From: CAVUNY01 sp963768585
Lineage (GTDB): Bacteria > Chloroflexota > Anaerolineae > Anaerolineales > Anaerolineaceae
Length of the DNA: 64,000 nt
Reading direction: 5' to 3'
NCBI GenBank assembly: GCA_963768585.1
Contig: CAVYIF010000006.1
Coordinates: 1-64,000, forward strand
The translations under genes and the position numbers were made by a program. Under the pieces are notes generated by a model. That model saw only the letters and a list, made by a program, of their open reading frames with translations. It was not told the DNA's origin and searched no databases. This document shows, piece by piece, positions 43,773 to 52,034 of the stretch. Position 1 is the stretch's first letter. Every line of letters begins with the position of its first letter.

Positions 43773-45653
43773 CTACATTAAATCTATAAGATCTACGATC
43801 CAATCGTTAGCGTTGAAACCCGGATGCAGCGTCCCAACCGCGCGCAGGCCAAAGGTGAAGTGCAGCTCATCGCCGCGTTTGACCAGCTTGAGCAGCACCT
43901 GGTTGGGTCCGGCCTGCAGATGCACGCGGTGCACGTTGTTAAACGGCGCCCACCACACGGTTTCATCCACCTCGGCCACCTTTTCGCCATTCAGGTACAG
44001 GCGATAGGCATCGTTGTTGCCGATCACCAGATCCACATCGCGCTCCGTGGGCAAATCAATCACGCGCCACAGGTAAGCACAGTACGGACCGCGCAAACCG
44101 ACCAGGCGCGAAAGGTCGATCTCGTGCTCGTAGGAAGGCAGCAGCGCCGGGCGGCCTAACTTTCGCGACCAATCGGCAAACAGGCGCGCCACATCCGGTT
44201 CAGGTTCGGGCAGATAGGCATGCCCCAGGCGGACGAAGTGCTGGTTGAAGCGCCGGCGGCGCTGGACGGGGTCGTTTTCGTCGGGCACGGCGTCATAATA
44301 CACGCCCAACAGCTTCCACAGCCCGGCCCCGGCCACCCCAAAGGTAGCTTCGACCGCCGGTTGGGTGTGCAGTTTCAGGTTAAAGAGGTTGCGCATCGGC
44401 CAGACCTCAGGGTCAATCGGGGCATGCAGCGTCAGCGGAATGCTTTTATGGGTGCTGCCGACCTGGACTGAATCCGGGACGACCGTCCAACCCTGGGGTG
44501 CATTAACGGTCAGCAGCGCACCCTCCGGCACGCGGCCTTCCACACTGACCGTCACCTGCAGCGATTCTCCGGGCGCAGCCGCCGGCAGGCCGGCGTAATC
44601 CACGCGCAGGCGGGCAGCGGGGGCCTGGGCGCTGACCGGCAGCGGCGTCATCGGGGGTGCATCCTGAATGACGATCCCCGTGCGAGCATCTTCTGCCAGG
44701 AGCACCCCCATGCGCGCCGTATCCCGTGCCAGGGCAGTCAGGGTCATCTCGGGGCGGTTGTATTCAATGCCCATCACCAGCTCATCGCCCACCGGCTGCT
44801 TGAGGCTCGCCGGGATGCGGCTGGCGCCCAGGATCTGTCCCACCAGGGCCGCCGCGCTGGCCAGGGTGCAGTCCGTGTCGTAGCCGCAGCGCAGGGCCGA
44901 GAGCATCACCTCCTGCAGGTCATTGCCGCCGTACAGCAGGCCCAGAAAGGTGAAGGGAATATTGATCTGCGCGTCGCAGGCCTCGGGAACGCCGGCCAGC
45001 ACCATCAGGCGGTCGCGGGCATCCCGCAGGCTGAGGCCCTCATCGTAGCATCGAAAAGCGGCGCGGGTCAGCACCTCGATCGGCGTGCCTACCGGCAGGT
45101 AATGGATGAACATATTGACCAGACGGCGCACATCCGGCACGAAAAAGGCCATGGATGACATCGCTGCCAGCATCATCTCGGCCCCGATCGACTGCTCGCT
45201 GTGGTCCAGCGACCCATCCATGGCGGCATATTTTGCCGCCAGGTCGGGTGCCCCGGGGAAAACGTAGCCCCACACTTCGGCGCGAATCGGGCAGCCTTCA
45301 CCGGTCTCCCAGAACTGGTTGGTGAAGCGTCCGGAATACGGTGGGTGGATGCCCAGGCGCCAGTTGCGGCGGAAGATGCCATATTCGTTGAAGGGATACC
45401 AGCAGCCTGCCAACCAGGCTGCCGCCAGGTCATCTGCCGTCAGCGCAGCGCCTTTTTCTTCCAAAACTTTAAGCCACAGCACCTGCAGGTCAAGATCATC
45501 ATTGGGCGGCATCTCCGCCGGGAACATGTCCTCAGGCGCCAGTTCAATCCAGCCTTTGTTGCCTTCAAAGCGGGCCCCAATCGCCCCGCCCATCGATTTA
45601 CCGATCCAGCCCCCCAGGATCGCATCCAGGTAACGCTCGTAAGAAAGGTTCAT
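43773..45653 (-). CDS. ADP-ribosylglycohydrolase family protein with C-terminal beta domains
   Basis: A 626-residue protein. The ARH fold occupies about 1-310: GGWIGKSMGGAIGARFEG near the start, acidic PNDDLDLQVLW, and GYDTDCTLASAAALVGQILG, the DxD metal motif that marks the family. About 330-620 follow with beta-rich segments and a final sugar-binding-like domain (IGNNDAYRLYLNGEKVAEVD). The family removes ADP-ribose or acts on related N-glycosides; multi-domain bacterial members next to sugar transporters probably act on carbohydrate-like substrates. The ATG at 45653 follows GGAG. It lies 20 bp after a sugar permease gene on the same strand. Confidence 0.82.
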   Translation of the reverse strand: MNLSYERYLDAILGGWIGKSMGGAIGARFEGNKGWIELAPEDMFPAEMPPNDDLDLQVLWLKVLEEKGAALTADDLAAAWLAGCWYPFNEYGIFRRNWRLGIHPPYSGRFTNQFWETGEGCPIRAEVWGYVFPGAPDLAAKYAAMDGSLDHSEQSIGAEMMLAAMSSMAFFVPDVRRLVNMFIHYLPVGTPIEVLTRAAFRCYDEGLSLRDARDRLMVLAGVPEACDAQINIPFTFLGLLYGGNDLQEVMLSALRCGYDTDCTLASAAALVGQILGASRIPASLKQPVGDELVMGIEYNRPEMTLTALARDTARMGVLLAEDARTGIVIQDAPPMTPLPVSAQAPAARLRVDYAGLPAAAPGESLQVTVSVEGRVPEGALLTVNAPQGWTVVPDSVQVGSTHKSIPLTLHAPIDPEVWPMRNLFNLKLHTQPAVEATFGVAGAGLWKLLGVYYDAVPDENDPVQRRRRFNQHFVRLGHAYLPEPEPDVARLFADWSRKLGRPALLPSYEHEIDLSRLVGLRGPYCAYLWRVIDLPTERDVDLVIGNNDAYRLYLNGEKVAEVDETVWWAPFNNVHRVHLQAGPNQVLLKLVKRGDELHFTFGLRAVGTLHPGFNANDWIVDLIDLM

Positions 45654-45673
45654 CAAACCATCTCCAGATACAC

Positions 45674-46561
45674 TTACTTGAGATTTCCCAAAAGAATACC
45701 GCCCAGAGTCGCCAGCACACAGCCGGCCAGGGTCAGGATCCCCGCCCGGGATCTGGCGGGGGGATCTTTCAACCAGTAAACCCCTACCAGGCCGTTAACC
45801 ACCACTGAAAGCTGAGAAAGGGTGAAGCCCCGGCCCGCCCCCAACTGGTCGACCAGCAGCAGCATACCGTAATTTCCGATGCCCCACAGCAGACCGGTGG
45901 CGCATACCCGCGCGACCGCTGCGGTGCTTTCCAGGCGCAGCGATTGGCCCGTCAAGAAAGCCATCAAACTGCTGCCGGCAAAGATGCCCACTGCCAGCGG
46001 AAAAGCCGCCACCCACATCGAGACCGACGCCAGCTTGATCGGGATAAAATAGCTGCCCCACAGCACGCCGGCGCCCACCGCACTGAACAGGCCCAGGCCA
46101 AAGAAGCTCGCATTGGACTGCTGATCCTGGCTGCCTTTGGCAAAGATGATCATCAAGACCCCGGCCAGGATCAATCCCAAGGCGGCTGCCAGCCCAAACA
46201 AAATCTGCCTGTCGTCAGCAAGAAATTCATGAAAAATAATCATTCCCCAGATGATACTGACCACCACATTTACCGGAGCCCAGATGCCAAACGCACGCGC
46301 CATGCCAATCTGTTTGCTGGCTGTAAAAGCCAGAAATCCGCTGACCGACCACACCAGCCCACCGATGAACGGCAGCCAAAAGACATCCAGGGTGAGGGTG
46401 CCTGCGCCCTGGATCAATAATACAACTGTTGCCAATACCAGATTAGCCGCGCCAACATAAAAGGTGCGGATTTGCTGGTTTTTGAAGTGGATATTCTGCG
46501 ATGGGGCTAACCAGGTACCCCAGGCCAGAATGGTAATCGCGGCATACACAAATCCAAGCAT
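45674..46561 (-). CDS. GRP/GlcU-family sugar permease
   Basis: A 295-residue, ten-helix transporter of the glucose/ribose porter family within the DMT superfamily. WGTWLAPSQNIHFKN, SKQIGMARAFGIWAPVNVVVS and GIGNYGMLLLV are recognisable. These carriers usually import glucose or similar sugars by proton symport. It precedes the ADP-ribosylglycohydrolase gene by 20 bp and diverges from the GH20 gene, so it may import the product of either enzyme. Confidence 0.82.
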   Translation of the reverse strand: MLGFVYAAITILAWGTWLAPSQNIHFKNQQIRTFYVGAANLVLATVVLLIQGAGTLTLDVFWLPFIGGLVWSVSGFLAFTASKQIGMARAFGIWAPVNVVVSIIWGMIIFHEFLADDRQILFGLAAALGLILAGVLMIIFAKGSQDQQSNASFFGLGLFSAVGAGVLWGSYFIPIKLASVSMWVAAFPLAVGIFAGSSLMAFLTGQSLRLESTAAVARVCATGLLWGIGNYGMLLLVDQLGAGRGFTLSQLSVVVNGLVGVYWLKDPPARSRAGILTLAGCVLATLGGILLGNLK

Positions 46562-46614
46562 AAATTTTCAAATCCGTCCGGCAATAAGGAAAACAGGGTC
46601 CGAAAATCAAATAA

Positions 46615-46655
46615 ATTATAGTGCAAAACACCAATCCGCGGACAGCGCATATAAT
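46615..46655. promoter_or_regulatory. Divergent -10 boxes between the sugar permease and GH20 genes
   Basis: TATAAT on the minus strand at 46615-46620 faces the sugar permease, and TATAAT on the plus strand at 46650-46655 faces the GH20 gene. No strong -35 boxes are evident. The 165-bp gap otherwise holds only the GGAGG before GH20. Confidence 0.45.
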
Positions 46656-46726
46656 TAATGCAGTATTCAACTCATAGGTTGACTACTGGAACACAATCAA
46701 AAATCAGGTCCTATGGAGGTCAGTCT

Positions 46727-48292
46727 ATGCTTCCCCAATTAGTCCCCCAACCCGTCAAGGTGCAGCCCCTGGCTGGAGAATTTATCCTCTCCCCGGACGC
46801 AGCCATCGCCGCCCAGGACGAGGCTGTACCCGCCGCCCAGCTGCTGGCGGAATGGCTCTCTAAACCCACCGCATACCGCCTGCCCGTGCAGCCCTTGCTG
46901 CCACCCGGCCTGCCCGGTATATGCCTGGAAATTGATCTATCCCTGGCAGCCCTGGGCCGAGAGGGATACCGCCTGGAGGTAAACGACAGCGGAGTCTCGC
47001 TGCGCGCCCCGGCCCCGGCCGGGCTGCTGTATGCAGCCCAAACCCTGCGCCAACTTTTCCCGCCCGAGATCTTCTCCGAACAAGCAGCGAACGGCATCTC
47101 CTGGACGCTGCCGTGTGTGGAGATCGAGGATCAGCCGCGCTTTGGCTGGCGGGGCAGCATGCTCGACGTGAGCCGTCATTTCATGCCGCTGGAATTCATC
47201 GAACGCTATATCGACCTGCTGGCGCTGCACAAGATGAATGTGTTCCACTGGCACCTGACCGACGACCAGGGCTGGCGGATCGAGATCAAACGCTACCCGC
47301 GCCTGACCGAGATCGGCGCCTGGCGCCCCGAGACGGTGGTCGGTCGGATGAGCCGCAGCAAAACCGAACTGGAATATGACGGCATCCCCCACGGCGGTTT
47401 TTACACCCAGGATGAGATCCGCCGGGTGGTGGAATTCGCTCGCCGGCGCGGGGTGCGCGTCGTGCCAGAGATCGAAGTTCCCGGACATTCTCAGGCGGCG
47501 ATCGCGGCCTATCCCGAACTGGGATGCGGTCCGGAACCGCTGGAGGTGGCCACGCAGTGGAGCATATTTACCTATGATGTGTACAATCCCTTCGAGCCGA
47601 CCTTCGAATTCCTGGAAAATGTCTTTGGCGAAGTAGCCGATCTCTTCCCGGGCCTGTTTATCCATGTGGGTGGAGATGAGGTTCGGAAAAAGGCCTGGCA
47701 GGAAAACCCGGCCGTGCAGCAGCACATGAAGGACCTGGGGCTGGCCGACGAACACGCCCTGCAGAGCCATTTTATCCGCCGCCTGGAAACGACCCTGCAG
47801 GGGCGCGGGCGGCGGTTGGTGGGCTGGGATGAAATTCTGGAAGGCGGGCTGGCGCCTAACGCCACGGTTATGTCGTGGCGCGGGGAAACGGGCGGGATCG
47901 CCGCCGCCCAGGCCGGGCACGATGTGGTCATGGCCCCCAATACCTATGCCTATTTCGATTACTATCAGGCCGCCAATAAAGAGGCCGAACCACTGGCGAT
48001 TGGCGGGTTCTTGCCGCTGAGCAAGGTCTACAGCTACAATCCCGTCCCGGACGAACTGACTCCCGAACAGGCCGGGCATGTGCTGGGAACCCAGTTCCAG
48101 ATCTGGACGGAGTATATGGGTGGGCCGGCCCAGGTCGAGTATATGGCCTACCCCCGGGCCTGCGCCCTGAGCGAAGCCGCCTGGTCGCCGCACGAGGGCA
48201 AGGATTGGAAAAGCTTTACCACCCGCCTGGCAGCTCATCTCAAACGGCTGGATGCCTTAAAGGTCAACTACCGCGCCGCCGAGTGGGAATAA
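46727..48292 (+). CDS. Beta-N-acetylhexosaminidase, GH20
   Basis: A 521-residue GH20 enzyme without a signal peptide, so it works on imported chitobiose-type or glycan fragments. The N-terminal GH20b domain (about 1-120) is followed by the barrel: WRGSMLDVSRHFMP, FHWHLTDDQGWRIEIKRYP, HVGGDEV with the catalytic Asp-Glu pair, and IQ-W-like LGTQFQIWTEYM. It releases terminal GlcNAc or GalNAc. The ATG at 46727 follows GGAGG; the frame upstream to 46658 lacks family features. It supplies amino sugars for the nagB pathway at 35 kb (inference). Confidence 0.94.
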   Translation: MLPQLVPQPVKVQPLAGEFILSPDAAIAAQDEAVPAAQLLAEWLSKPTAYRLPVQPLLPPGLPGICLEIDLSLAALGREGYRLEVNDSGVSLRAPAPAGLLYAAQTLRQLFPPEIFSEQAANGISWTLPCVEIEDQPRFGWRGSMLDVSRHFMPLEFIERYIDLLALHKMNVFHWHLTDDQGWRIEIKRYPRLTEIGAWRPETVVGRMSRSKTELEYDGIPHGGFYTQDEIRRVVEFARRRGVRVVPEIEVPGHSQAAIAAYPELGCGPEPLEVATQWSIFTYDVYNPFEPTFEFLENVFGEVADLFPGLFIHVGGDEVRKKAWQENPAVQQHMKDLGLADEHALQSHFIRRLETTLQGRGRRLVGWDEILEGGLAPNATVMSWRGETGGIAAAQAGHDVVMAPNTYAYFDYYQAANKEAEPLAIGGFLPLSKVYSYNPVPDELTPEQAGHVLGTQFQIWTEYMGGPAQVEYMAYPRACALSEAAWSPHEGKDWKSFTTRLAAHLKRLDALKVNYRAAEWE

Positions 48293-48301
48293 TATTTTGA
48301 T

Positions 48302-48336
48302 AACGATGACGCCGTGCAAAACACGGCGTCATCGTT
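48302..48336. terminator. Bidirectional stem-loop between GH20 and aroF
   Basis: A perfect 15-bp stem (48302-48316 with 48322-48336), loop CAAAA, between two convergent genes. The T-runs on both sides are short, so the strength is uncertain. Confidence 0.75.
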
Positions 48337-48344
48337 TAATATCG

Positions 48345-49355
48345 TTAGCAGCGGCCCACATCGCGCGCAATGGCGCGCACCTGCGTCACCATTTGGGCAA
48401 AACGCTCCGGTTTAAGCGACTGGGCCCCGTCGGACAGGGCCTCCTCGGGGTTCTGGTGGACTTCGACGATCAAACCGTCCGCCCCGGCGGCGATGGCAGC
48501 GCGGGCGATGGGGATAACATACTCCCATCGCCCGGTGGCATGGCTGGGGTCAAGCATCACCGGCAGGTGGGTCTGCGACTTCAAGACCGGAATGGCGTTG
48601 ATATCGGTGGTGTTGCGCGTGGAAGTTTCAAAGGTGCGAATGCCGCGCTCGCACAGAATGACGCGCTGGTTGCCGTGTGACAGGATGTATTCGGCCGCCA
48701 TGAGCAGCTCCTCAATGGTGGCCGAATTGCCGCGCTTCAGCAGCACGGGCAGCATGCTTTCCCCGGCAGCATGCAGCAGGGCAAAGTTCTGCATGTTGCG
48801 TGCGCCAATCTGGATCACATCCGCGTATTTTGAGACCAGGGGCACCAGGTCCGGCGTGGTGGCTTCGGTAACGACCGGCATTCCGGTCAGTTCGCGCGCT
48901 TCGGCCAGAATTTCCAGGCCTTCCTCGCCCATCCCTTGAAAGGTGTAGGGGGAAGTGCGCGGCTTGTAGGCCCCGCCGCGCAGGACCTGCGCGCCGGCTT
49001 CCTTGACCGCCTGGGCGGTTTCCAGGAGCTGCGTGCGGCTTTCTACAGCGCAGGGGCCTGCCATGATGATGACTTCATCCCCGCCGATCTTGAATCCATC
49101 CAGGGAAAAGACCGTATTTTCCGGTAAAAATTCGCGCGAAGCCGTCTTATAGGGGCGCGAAATCGGCATCACCCGGTCCACGCCCTCCAGAAAGATGTAC
49201 TGCTGGCGAGTCTGGTAGGGATCGTTGCCAATCACCGCGATCACCTTGCGCTCATCACCGTTCAATACGATTGGCTTGAAACCATTGGCTTCGATGCGGT
49301 CTACCACTGCTTTTACCTGGGCCGGGGTTGCTTCAACGTTCATCACAATCATCAT
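48345..49355 (-). CDS. aroF: 3-deoxy-7-phosphoheptulonate (DAHP) synthase, KDOPS-type
   Basis: A 336-residue DAHP synthase, the first enzyme of aromatic amino-acid synthesis, condensing PEP and erythrose-4-phosphate. Residues 1-70 form the ACT-like/ferredoxin-like regulatory domain of Thermotoga-type enzymes (MIVMNVEATPAQVKAVVDRI), which senses aromatic amino acids. The barrel holds AGPCAVES, LRGGAYKPRTSPY, IQIGARNMQNF, and LDPSHATG with metal ligands. The start at 49355 follows AGGAG; an upstream in-frame ATG at 49406 overlaps the attenuator tail. Expression seems controlled by an aromatic leader peptide and terminator in its 270-nt leader. Confidence 0.94.
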   Translation of the reverse strand: MMIVMNVEATPAQVKAVVDRIEANGFKPIVLNGDERKVIAVIGNDPYQTRQQYIFLEGVDRVMPISRPYKTASREFLPENTVFSLDGFKIGGDEVIIMAGPCAVESRTQLLETAQAVKEAGAQVLRGGAYKPRTSPYTFQGMGEEGLEILAEARELTGMPVVTEATTPDLVPLVSKYADVIQIGARNMQNFALLHAAGESMLPVLLKRGNSATIEELLMAAEYILSHGNQRVILCERGIRTFETSTRNTTDINAIPVLKSQTHLPVMLDPSHATGRWEYVIPIARAAIAAGADGLIVEVHQNPEEALSDGAQSLKPERFAQMVTQVRAIARDVGRC

Positions 49356-49421
49356 GCTGCACACTCCTGTAAGGATCTCGTTTTCTGAGGCGCTGTAGCA
49401 CCGCAAAAAATTAAGAAAAAA

Positions 49422-49446
49422 AACACGATGCCGCTGGCATCGTGTT
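49422..49446 (-). terminator. Attenuator (intrinsic terminator) in the aroF leader
   Basis: AACACGATGCC (49422-49432) and its complement (49436-49446) form an 11-bp stem with a 3-nt loop, followed on the minus strand by six T. It lies 67 nt before the aroF start and 33 nt after the leader peptide stop, so it can stop transcription before the gene. Confidence 0.85.
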
Positions 49447-49478
49447 GAGGGACCTGAGATTGGTCTTCGTCCGCTGAA

Positions 49479-49550
49479 CTACACCGCCGGCAGCCGGGTG
49501 GGCTGGGTGTGATAAAAGTAAAAGCGGAAGCTAAACCAGAATTTCATCAT
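49479..49550 (-). CDS. Aromatic leader peptide for aroF attenuation
   Basis: A 23-codon ORF (ATGATG start at 49550, TAG at 49481-49479) with FWFSFRFYFY at residues 4-13: eight of ten codons are Phe, Tyr or Trp. That density matches classic attenuation leaders such as pheL. A stalled ribosome here would leave GGCGGTGT (49488-49481) free to pair with the ACAC...GCC of the terminator arm, while a ribosome reaching the stop would cover it. No strong SD is visible, but translation may be coupled to the upstream ORF at 49547-49600. Confidence 0.75.
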   Translation of the reverse strand: MMKFWFSFRFYFYHTQPTRLPAV

Positions 49551-49600
49551 TTTTTTCGCGGTGTCTTTTTGAAGGTCTTCTCTTCCAAAAACCACACCAT
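49547..49600 (-). CDS. Upstream 17-codon leader ORF overlapping the aromatic leader
   Basis: ATG at 49600 opens MVWFLEEKTFKKTPRKK and stops with a TGA that overlaps the ATG of the aromatic leader (ATGA at 49550-49547). AGG lies just 3 nt before the ATG, so initiation is uncertain. It carries Trp-Phe and a later Phe. It may bring ribosomes to the aromatic leader. Confidence 0.45.
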   Translation of the reverse strand: MVWFLEEKTFKKTPRKK

Positions 49601-49628
49601 TCACCTGATTTTTGTAAGAATTGTTTCG

Positions 49629-49656
49629 ATTATACTGCGTTCATTTGTAAAGTCAA
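49629..49656 (-). promoter_or_regulatory. aroF promoter
   Basis: TTGACT (49656-49651), a 16-bp spacer and a perfect TATAAT (49634-49629) on the minus strand. Transcription should begin near 49622, giving a leader of about 267 nt that contains both small ORFs and the attenuator. Confidence 0.8.
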
Positions 49657-49974
49657 GCAAATCCTATCGTCACATTTTTTGGAGCGAAAAACATTCGCAT
49701 TCTCCTGCCGGCTCCCAAAGGCATGACTCATACTATTTTTGTGGAAGTGTTCGCGTTTTTATGCTACAGTATCGTTAAAAGAGCATGGAGAGTGGGCGCT
49801 CCCGCGGGCTTCGCCGCCGTTTGCGGCGACTTCTCTGTTCGGACGTTTTAGGCTTCGTATGAGTTGCCCCGTCTGTCGGCGTGTCGCTTCACCCTTGCCC
49901 GTAGGGAACATGCGAGGGTAGGACGAAAGGGAAGACGAGTAAAATTCATCCGTAATGATGGGATATGCTTTTTA
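49657..49974. other. Gap between aroF and the AT-rich P-loop gene
   Basis: About 320 bp without a supported gene. It holds the hairpin CGCCGC-CGTTT-GCGGCG (49812-49828) in a GC-rich stretch (49795-49945) that ends in GACGAAAGGGAAGACGAG. Base composition switches from AT-rich to GC-rich and back, suggesting a junction. Open frames across it show no family features. Confidence 0.5.
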
Positions 49975-50598
49975 ATGAAAAACATAATCATTGCAGGCCC
50001 GAGTAGAGCCGGCAAGTCAATATTAGCGAAAAAAATAAACGAAGAACTAAATTACTTTGTCATCAGTCTCGATAAACTTGTCGCCACGTTTCAAGGGGCA
50101 TATCCGCAATTGAATATTAAGCTTAATGGGAATAGAAGGAAGACCACAGACAATTTAGCGCCGTTCCTTGGTCATTTTCTTGGTGCATTTTCTTCCAGTC
50201 ACGGCGTTGCATATGAGCTAAACATGCGGGCACACGCTGTAAAAGAAAATAAGTTTGTGTTGGAAGGAGGGTATTTTAATTTTGAGAAGATATTGCCTAT
50301 TCTGAAAATGTATGAGATAGAAGAATTGAAAGACAATTTCTTGCTTATAGGGTTGGTGCAAAATAAAAAAACGGTTGATGAATTTTTTAACGATTTCAGA
50401 AAATATGATACGGAAGACGATTGGACATATAGTTTAGATGATGATGACCTAAGAGAGGTTAGTCAAGAAGCCATTCCGTTCAGTCGATCTATGACGGATC
50501 ATTTAGTGAAATACGGCTTTACGATTTATGATACGTCTACGGAACGGGAGCAAGTTTTGGATCAAATTGTAGAAGATATTAAGTCGAAATTGGTGTAA
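49975..50598 (+). CDS. P-loop nucleotide-binding kinase-like protein, AT-rich and probably acquired
   Basis: A 207-residue P-loop protein. KNIIIAGPSRAGKSILAKKI is a Walker A of the kinase/AAA_18 type, and LEGGYFNF lies at the substrate-site position. Codon use is AT-rich (many AAA, GAA, TTA, ATA), clearly unlike the flanking GC-rich genes, pointing to horizontal transfer. The start is the ATG at 49975, where the P-loop strand begins; no SD is visible. It may phosphorylate a nucleoside or small molecule. Similar orphan kinases are often in mobile or resistance islands, but no mobility gene is seen here. Confidence 0.65.
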   Translation: MKNIIIAGPSRAGKSILAKKINEELNYFVISLDKLVATFQGAYPQLNIKLNGNRRKTTDNLAPFLGHFLGAFSSSHGVAYELNMRAHAVKENKFVLEGGYFNFEKILPILKMYEIEELKDNFLLIGLVQNKKTVDEFFNDFRKYDTEDDWTYSLDDDDLREVSQEAIPFSRSMTDHLVKYGFTIYDTSTEREQVLDQIVEDIKSKLV

Positions 50599-50923
50599 TG
50601 CAAAAAGGTTGCGGATCAACGCCATCTTCAAGAATAGTTTGACATAGATTAAGCGCCAACTACGATACCCCACTGCCCCGCAGTAGTGCCATGATGTTAT
50701 ACAAGTTCAGGTGTAAGTAACTCGGGGCTCAATATGGGGCAAGTCATTCTGGGGAAACATTAAAGCCCCCTACGCCGGCCCCATACCAACCAATCCCTTC
50801 GGGGATAAATGGTCCATTCTGTGCTTAAAAACGTGAATGCGTTCTTCATGTGGCAGGAGTAAAATATTATAGATGGATCAACGCGTCCGCATCCATCTAT
50901 TTCGACCCACCAAGGAATTCCCC
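50599..50923. other. Gap before the GH28 operon
   Basis: About 325 bp with no supported gene. From 50690 to 50727 it holds CATGATGTTAT, then TCAGGTGTAAGTAAC, which echo in inverted order the promoter region at 22292-22340 with small deletions. The rest (GGGGCAAG, CCTTCGGGG) holds short G/C runs but no clear promoter or terminator. Confidence 0.4.
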
Positions 50924-51991
50924 ATGCCCATCCCCTTTCAACCCGACTACCGCCACATGCTGGCCGTGATGGAAAACCGCCGCCCGGCCCGCCTGCCGGT
51001 CTACGAGCACCTGATTAACCCGCCGGTGATCGAATCTGTGCTCGGGGTGCAGTTTGCCGGGCTGTTTAACGGCGGTCCGCACGATCTGGACGAATACTTC
51101 CGCCACTACTGCCGCTTCTGGCAGGAGATGACTTACGATACGGTTTCGTTTGAGGTATGCATTACCGAAATCCTGCCGGATGGGGGCGCTTTGTTGGGTG
51201 AAAGGCCGGGGCCGGTGCAGACCCGGGCCGATTTCGAGCGCTACCCCTGGGCAGAGCTGCCGGAGATTTACTGGCAGGTCGCTGCCCCGCGCTTCGACGC
51301 GCTGCTGGCCAATATGCCGCCGGGGATGAAGGCCCTGGGCGGGGTGGGCAACGGCGTATTCGAGATCAGCGAAGACCTGGTCGGCTACCAGTACCTGGCT
51401 TATATGCAGGTCGACGACCCCCAGCTTTTTGCGGACGTTTATGTCAAAATTGGGGACGTGATGACCGCCATCTGGGCCCGCTTCCTGGAACGCTACGGCG
51501 CGGATTTCGCGGTCTGCCGCATGGGAGACGACCTGGGGTTTAAGACCGCCACCCTGGTCTCGCCGCGCACCCTGCGCGCCCACGTGCTGCCCCAGTACCG
51601 GCGCGTGATCGGGCAGGTGCGGGCGGCGGGCAAACCCTTCCTGCTGCACTCCTGCGGCAAGATCTTCGCCGTGATGGATGAAATCATTGCCATGGGGATC
51701 AATGCCAAGCATTCCAACGAAGATATCATCGCCCCCTTCGACGAGTGGATCGAGCGTTACAATGATCGCATCGCCCTGTTGGGCGGGATCGACCTCGACC
51801 TGCTGTGCGTGCACACCCCGGAAGAAACCTATCACACCGTGCTCGAGCGCGGGCGGCGCTTCCGCCAGTCTGCCCGCGGTTACGCCCTCGGTTCGGGCAA
51901 TTCCATCCCCGAATACGTGCCGGTCGAAAACTATTTGGCGATGATCCGCGCCGCCCAGACGCTGCGAGATGAGGAAGCAGGCCGGGCATGA
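50924..51991 (+). CDS. Uroporphyrinogen decarboxylase (URO-D) family protein
   Basis: A 355-residue URO-D-fold protein, distant paralogue of 14605-15756. It opens DYRHMLAVMENRRPARLPVYEH and includes FLLHSCGKIFAVMDEI and ALLGGIDLDLLCVHTPEE, the usual metal-site (His, Cys) and barrel-end segments. It leads a run with GH28, AGE-family and sulfatase genes, all within 43 bp of each other. Sugar-linked URO-D proteins like this are common and unexplained; a methyl-transfer or decarboxylation step in sugar breakdown is a guess. The start at 50924 follows CAAGGAA. Confidence 0.82.
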   Translation: MPIPFQPDYRHMLAVMENRRPARLPVYEHLINPPVIESVLGVQFAGLFNGGPHDLDEYFRHYCRFWQEMTYDTVSFEVCITEILPDGGALLGERPGPVQTRADFERYPWAELPEIYWQVAAPRFDALLANMPPGMKALGGVGNGVFEISEDLVGYQYLAYMQVDDPQLFADVYVKIGDVMTAIWARFLERYGADFAVCRMGDDLGFKTATLVSPRTLRAHVLPQYRRVIGQVRAAGKPFLLHSCGKIFAVMDEIIAMGINAKHSNEDIIAPFDEWIERYNDRIALLGGIDLDLLCVHTPEETYHTVLERGRRFRQSARGYALGSGNSIPEYVPVENYLAMIRAAQTLRDEEAGRA

Positions 51992-52034
51992 ATGATGCAA
52001 ATTTCTAAGACAAAATTTTTCTTGGAGAAACAGC

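Noticed and set aside
49440..49490. A tRNA-like 5' half (GGCGGTGTAGTTCAGCGGAC) in the aroF leader, minus strand
   Set aside because: The D-arm pairing is imperfect and no anticodon or T arm with acceptor 3' half follows; the segment is better explained as leader-peptide end and attenuator.
49422..49620. T-box riboswitch in the aroF leader
   Set aside because: No conserved T-box bulge sequence; the aromatic ORF gives a simpler explanation.
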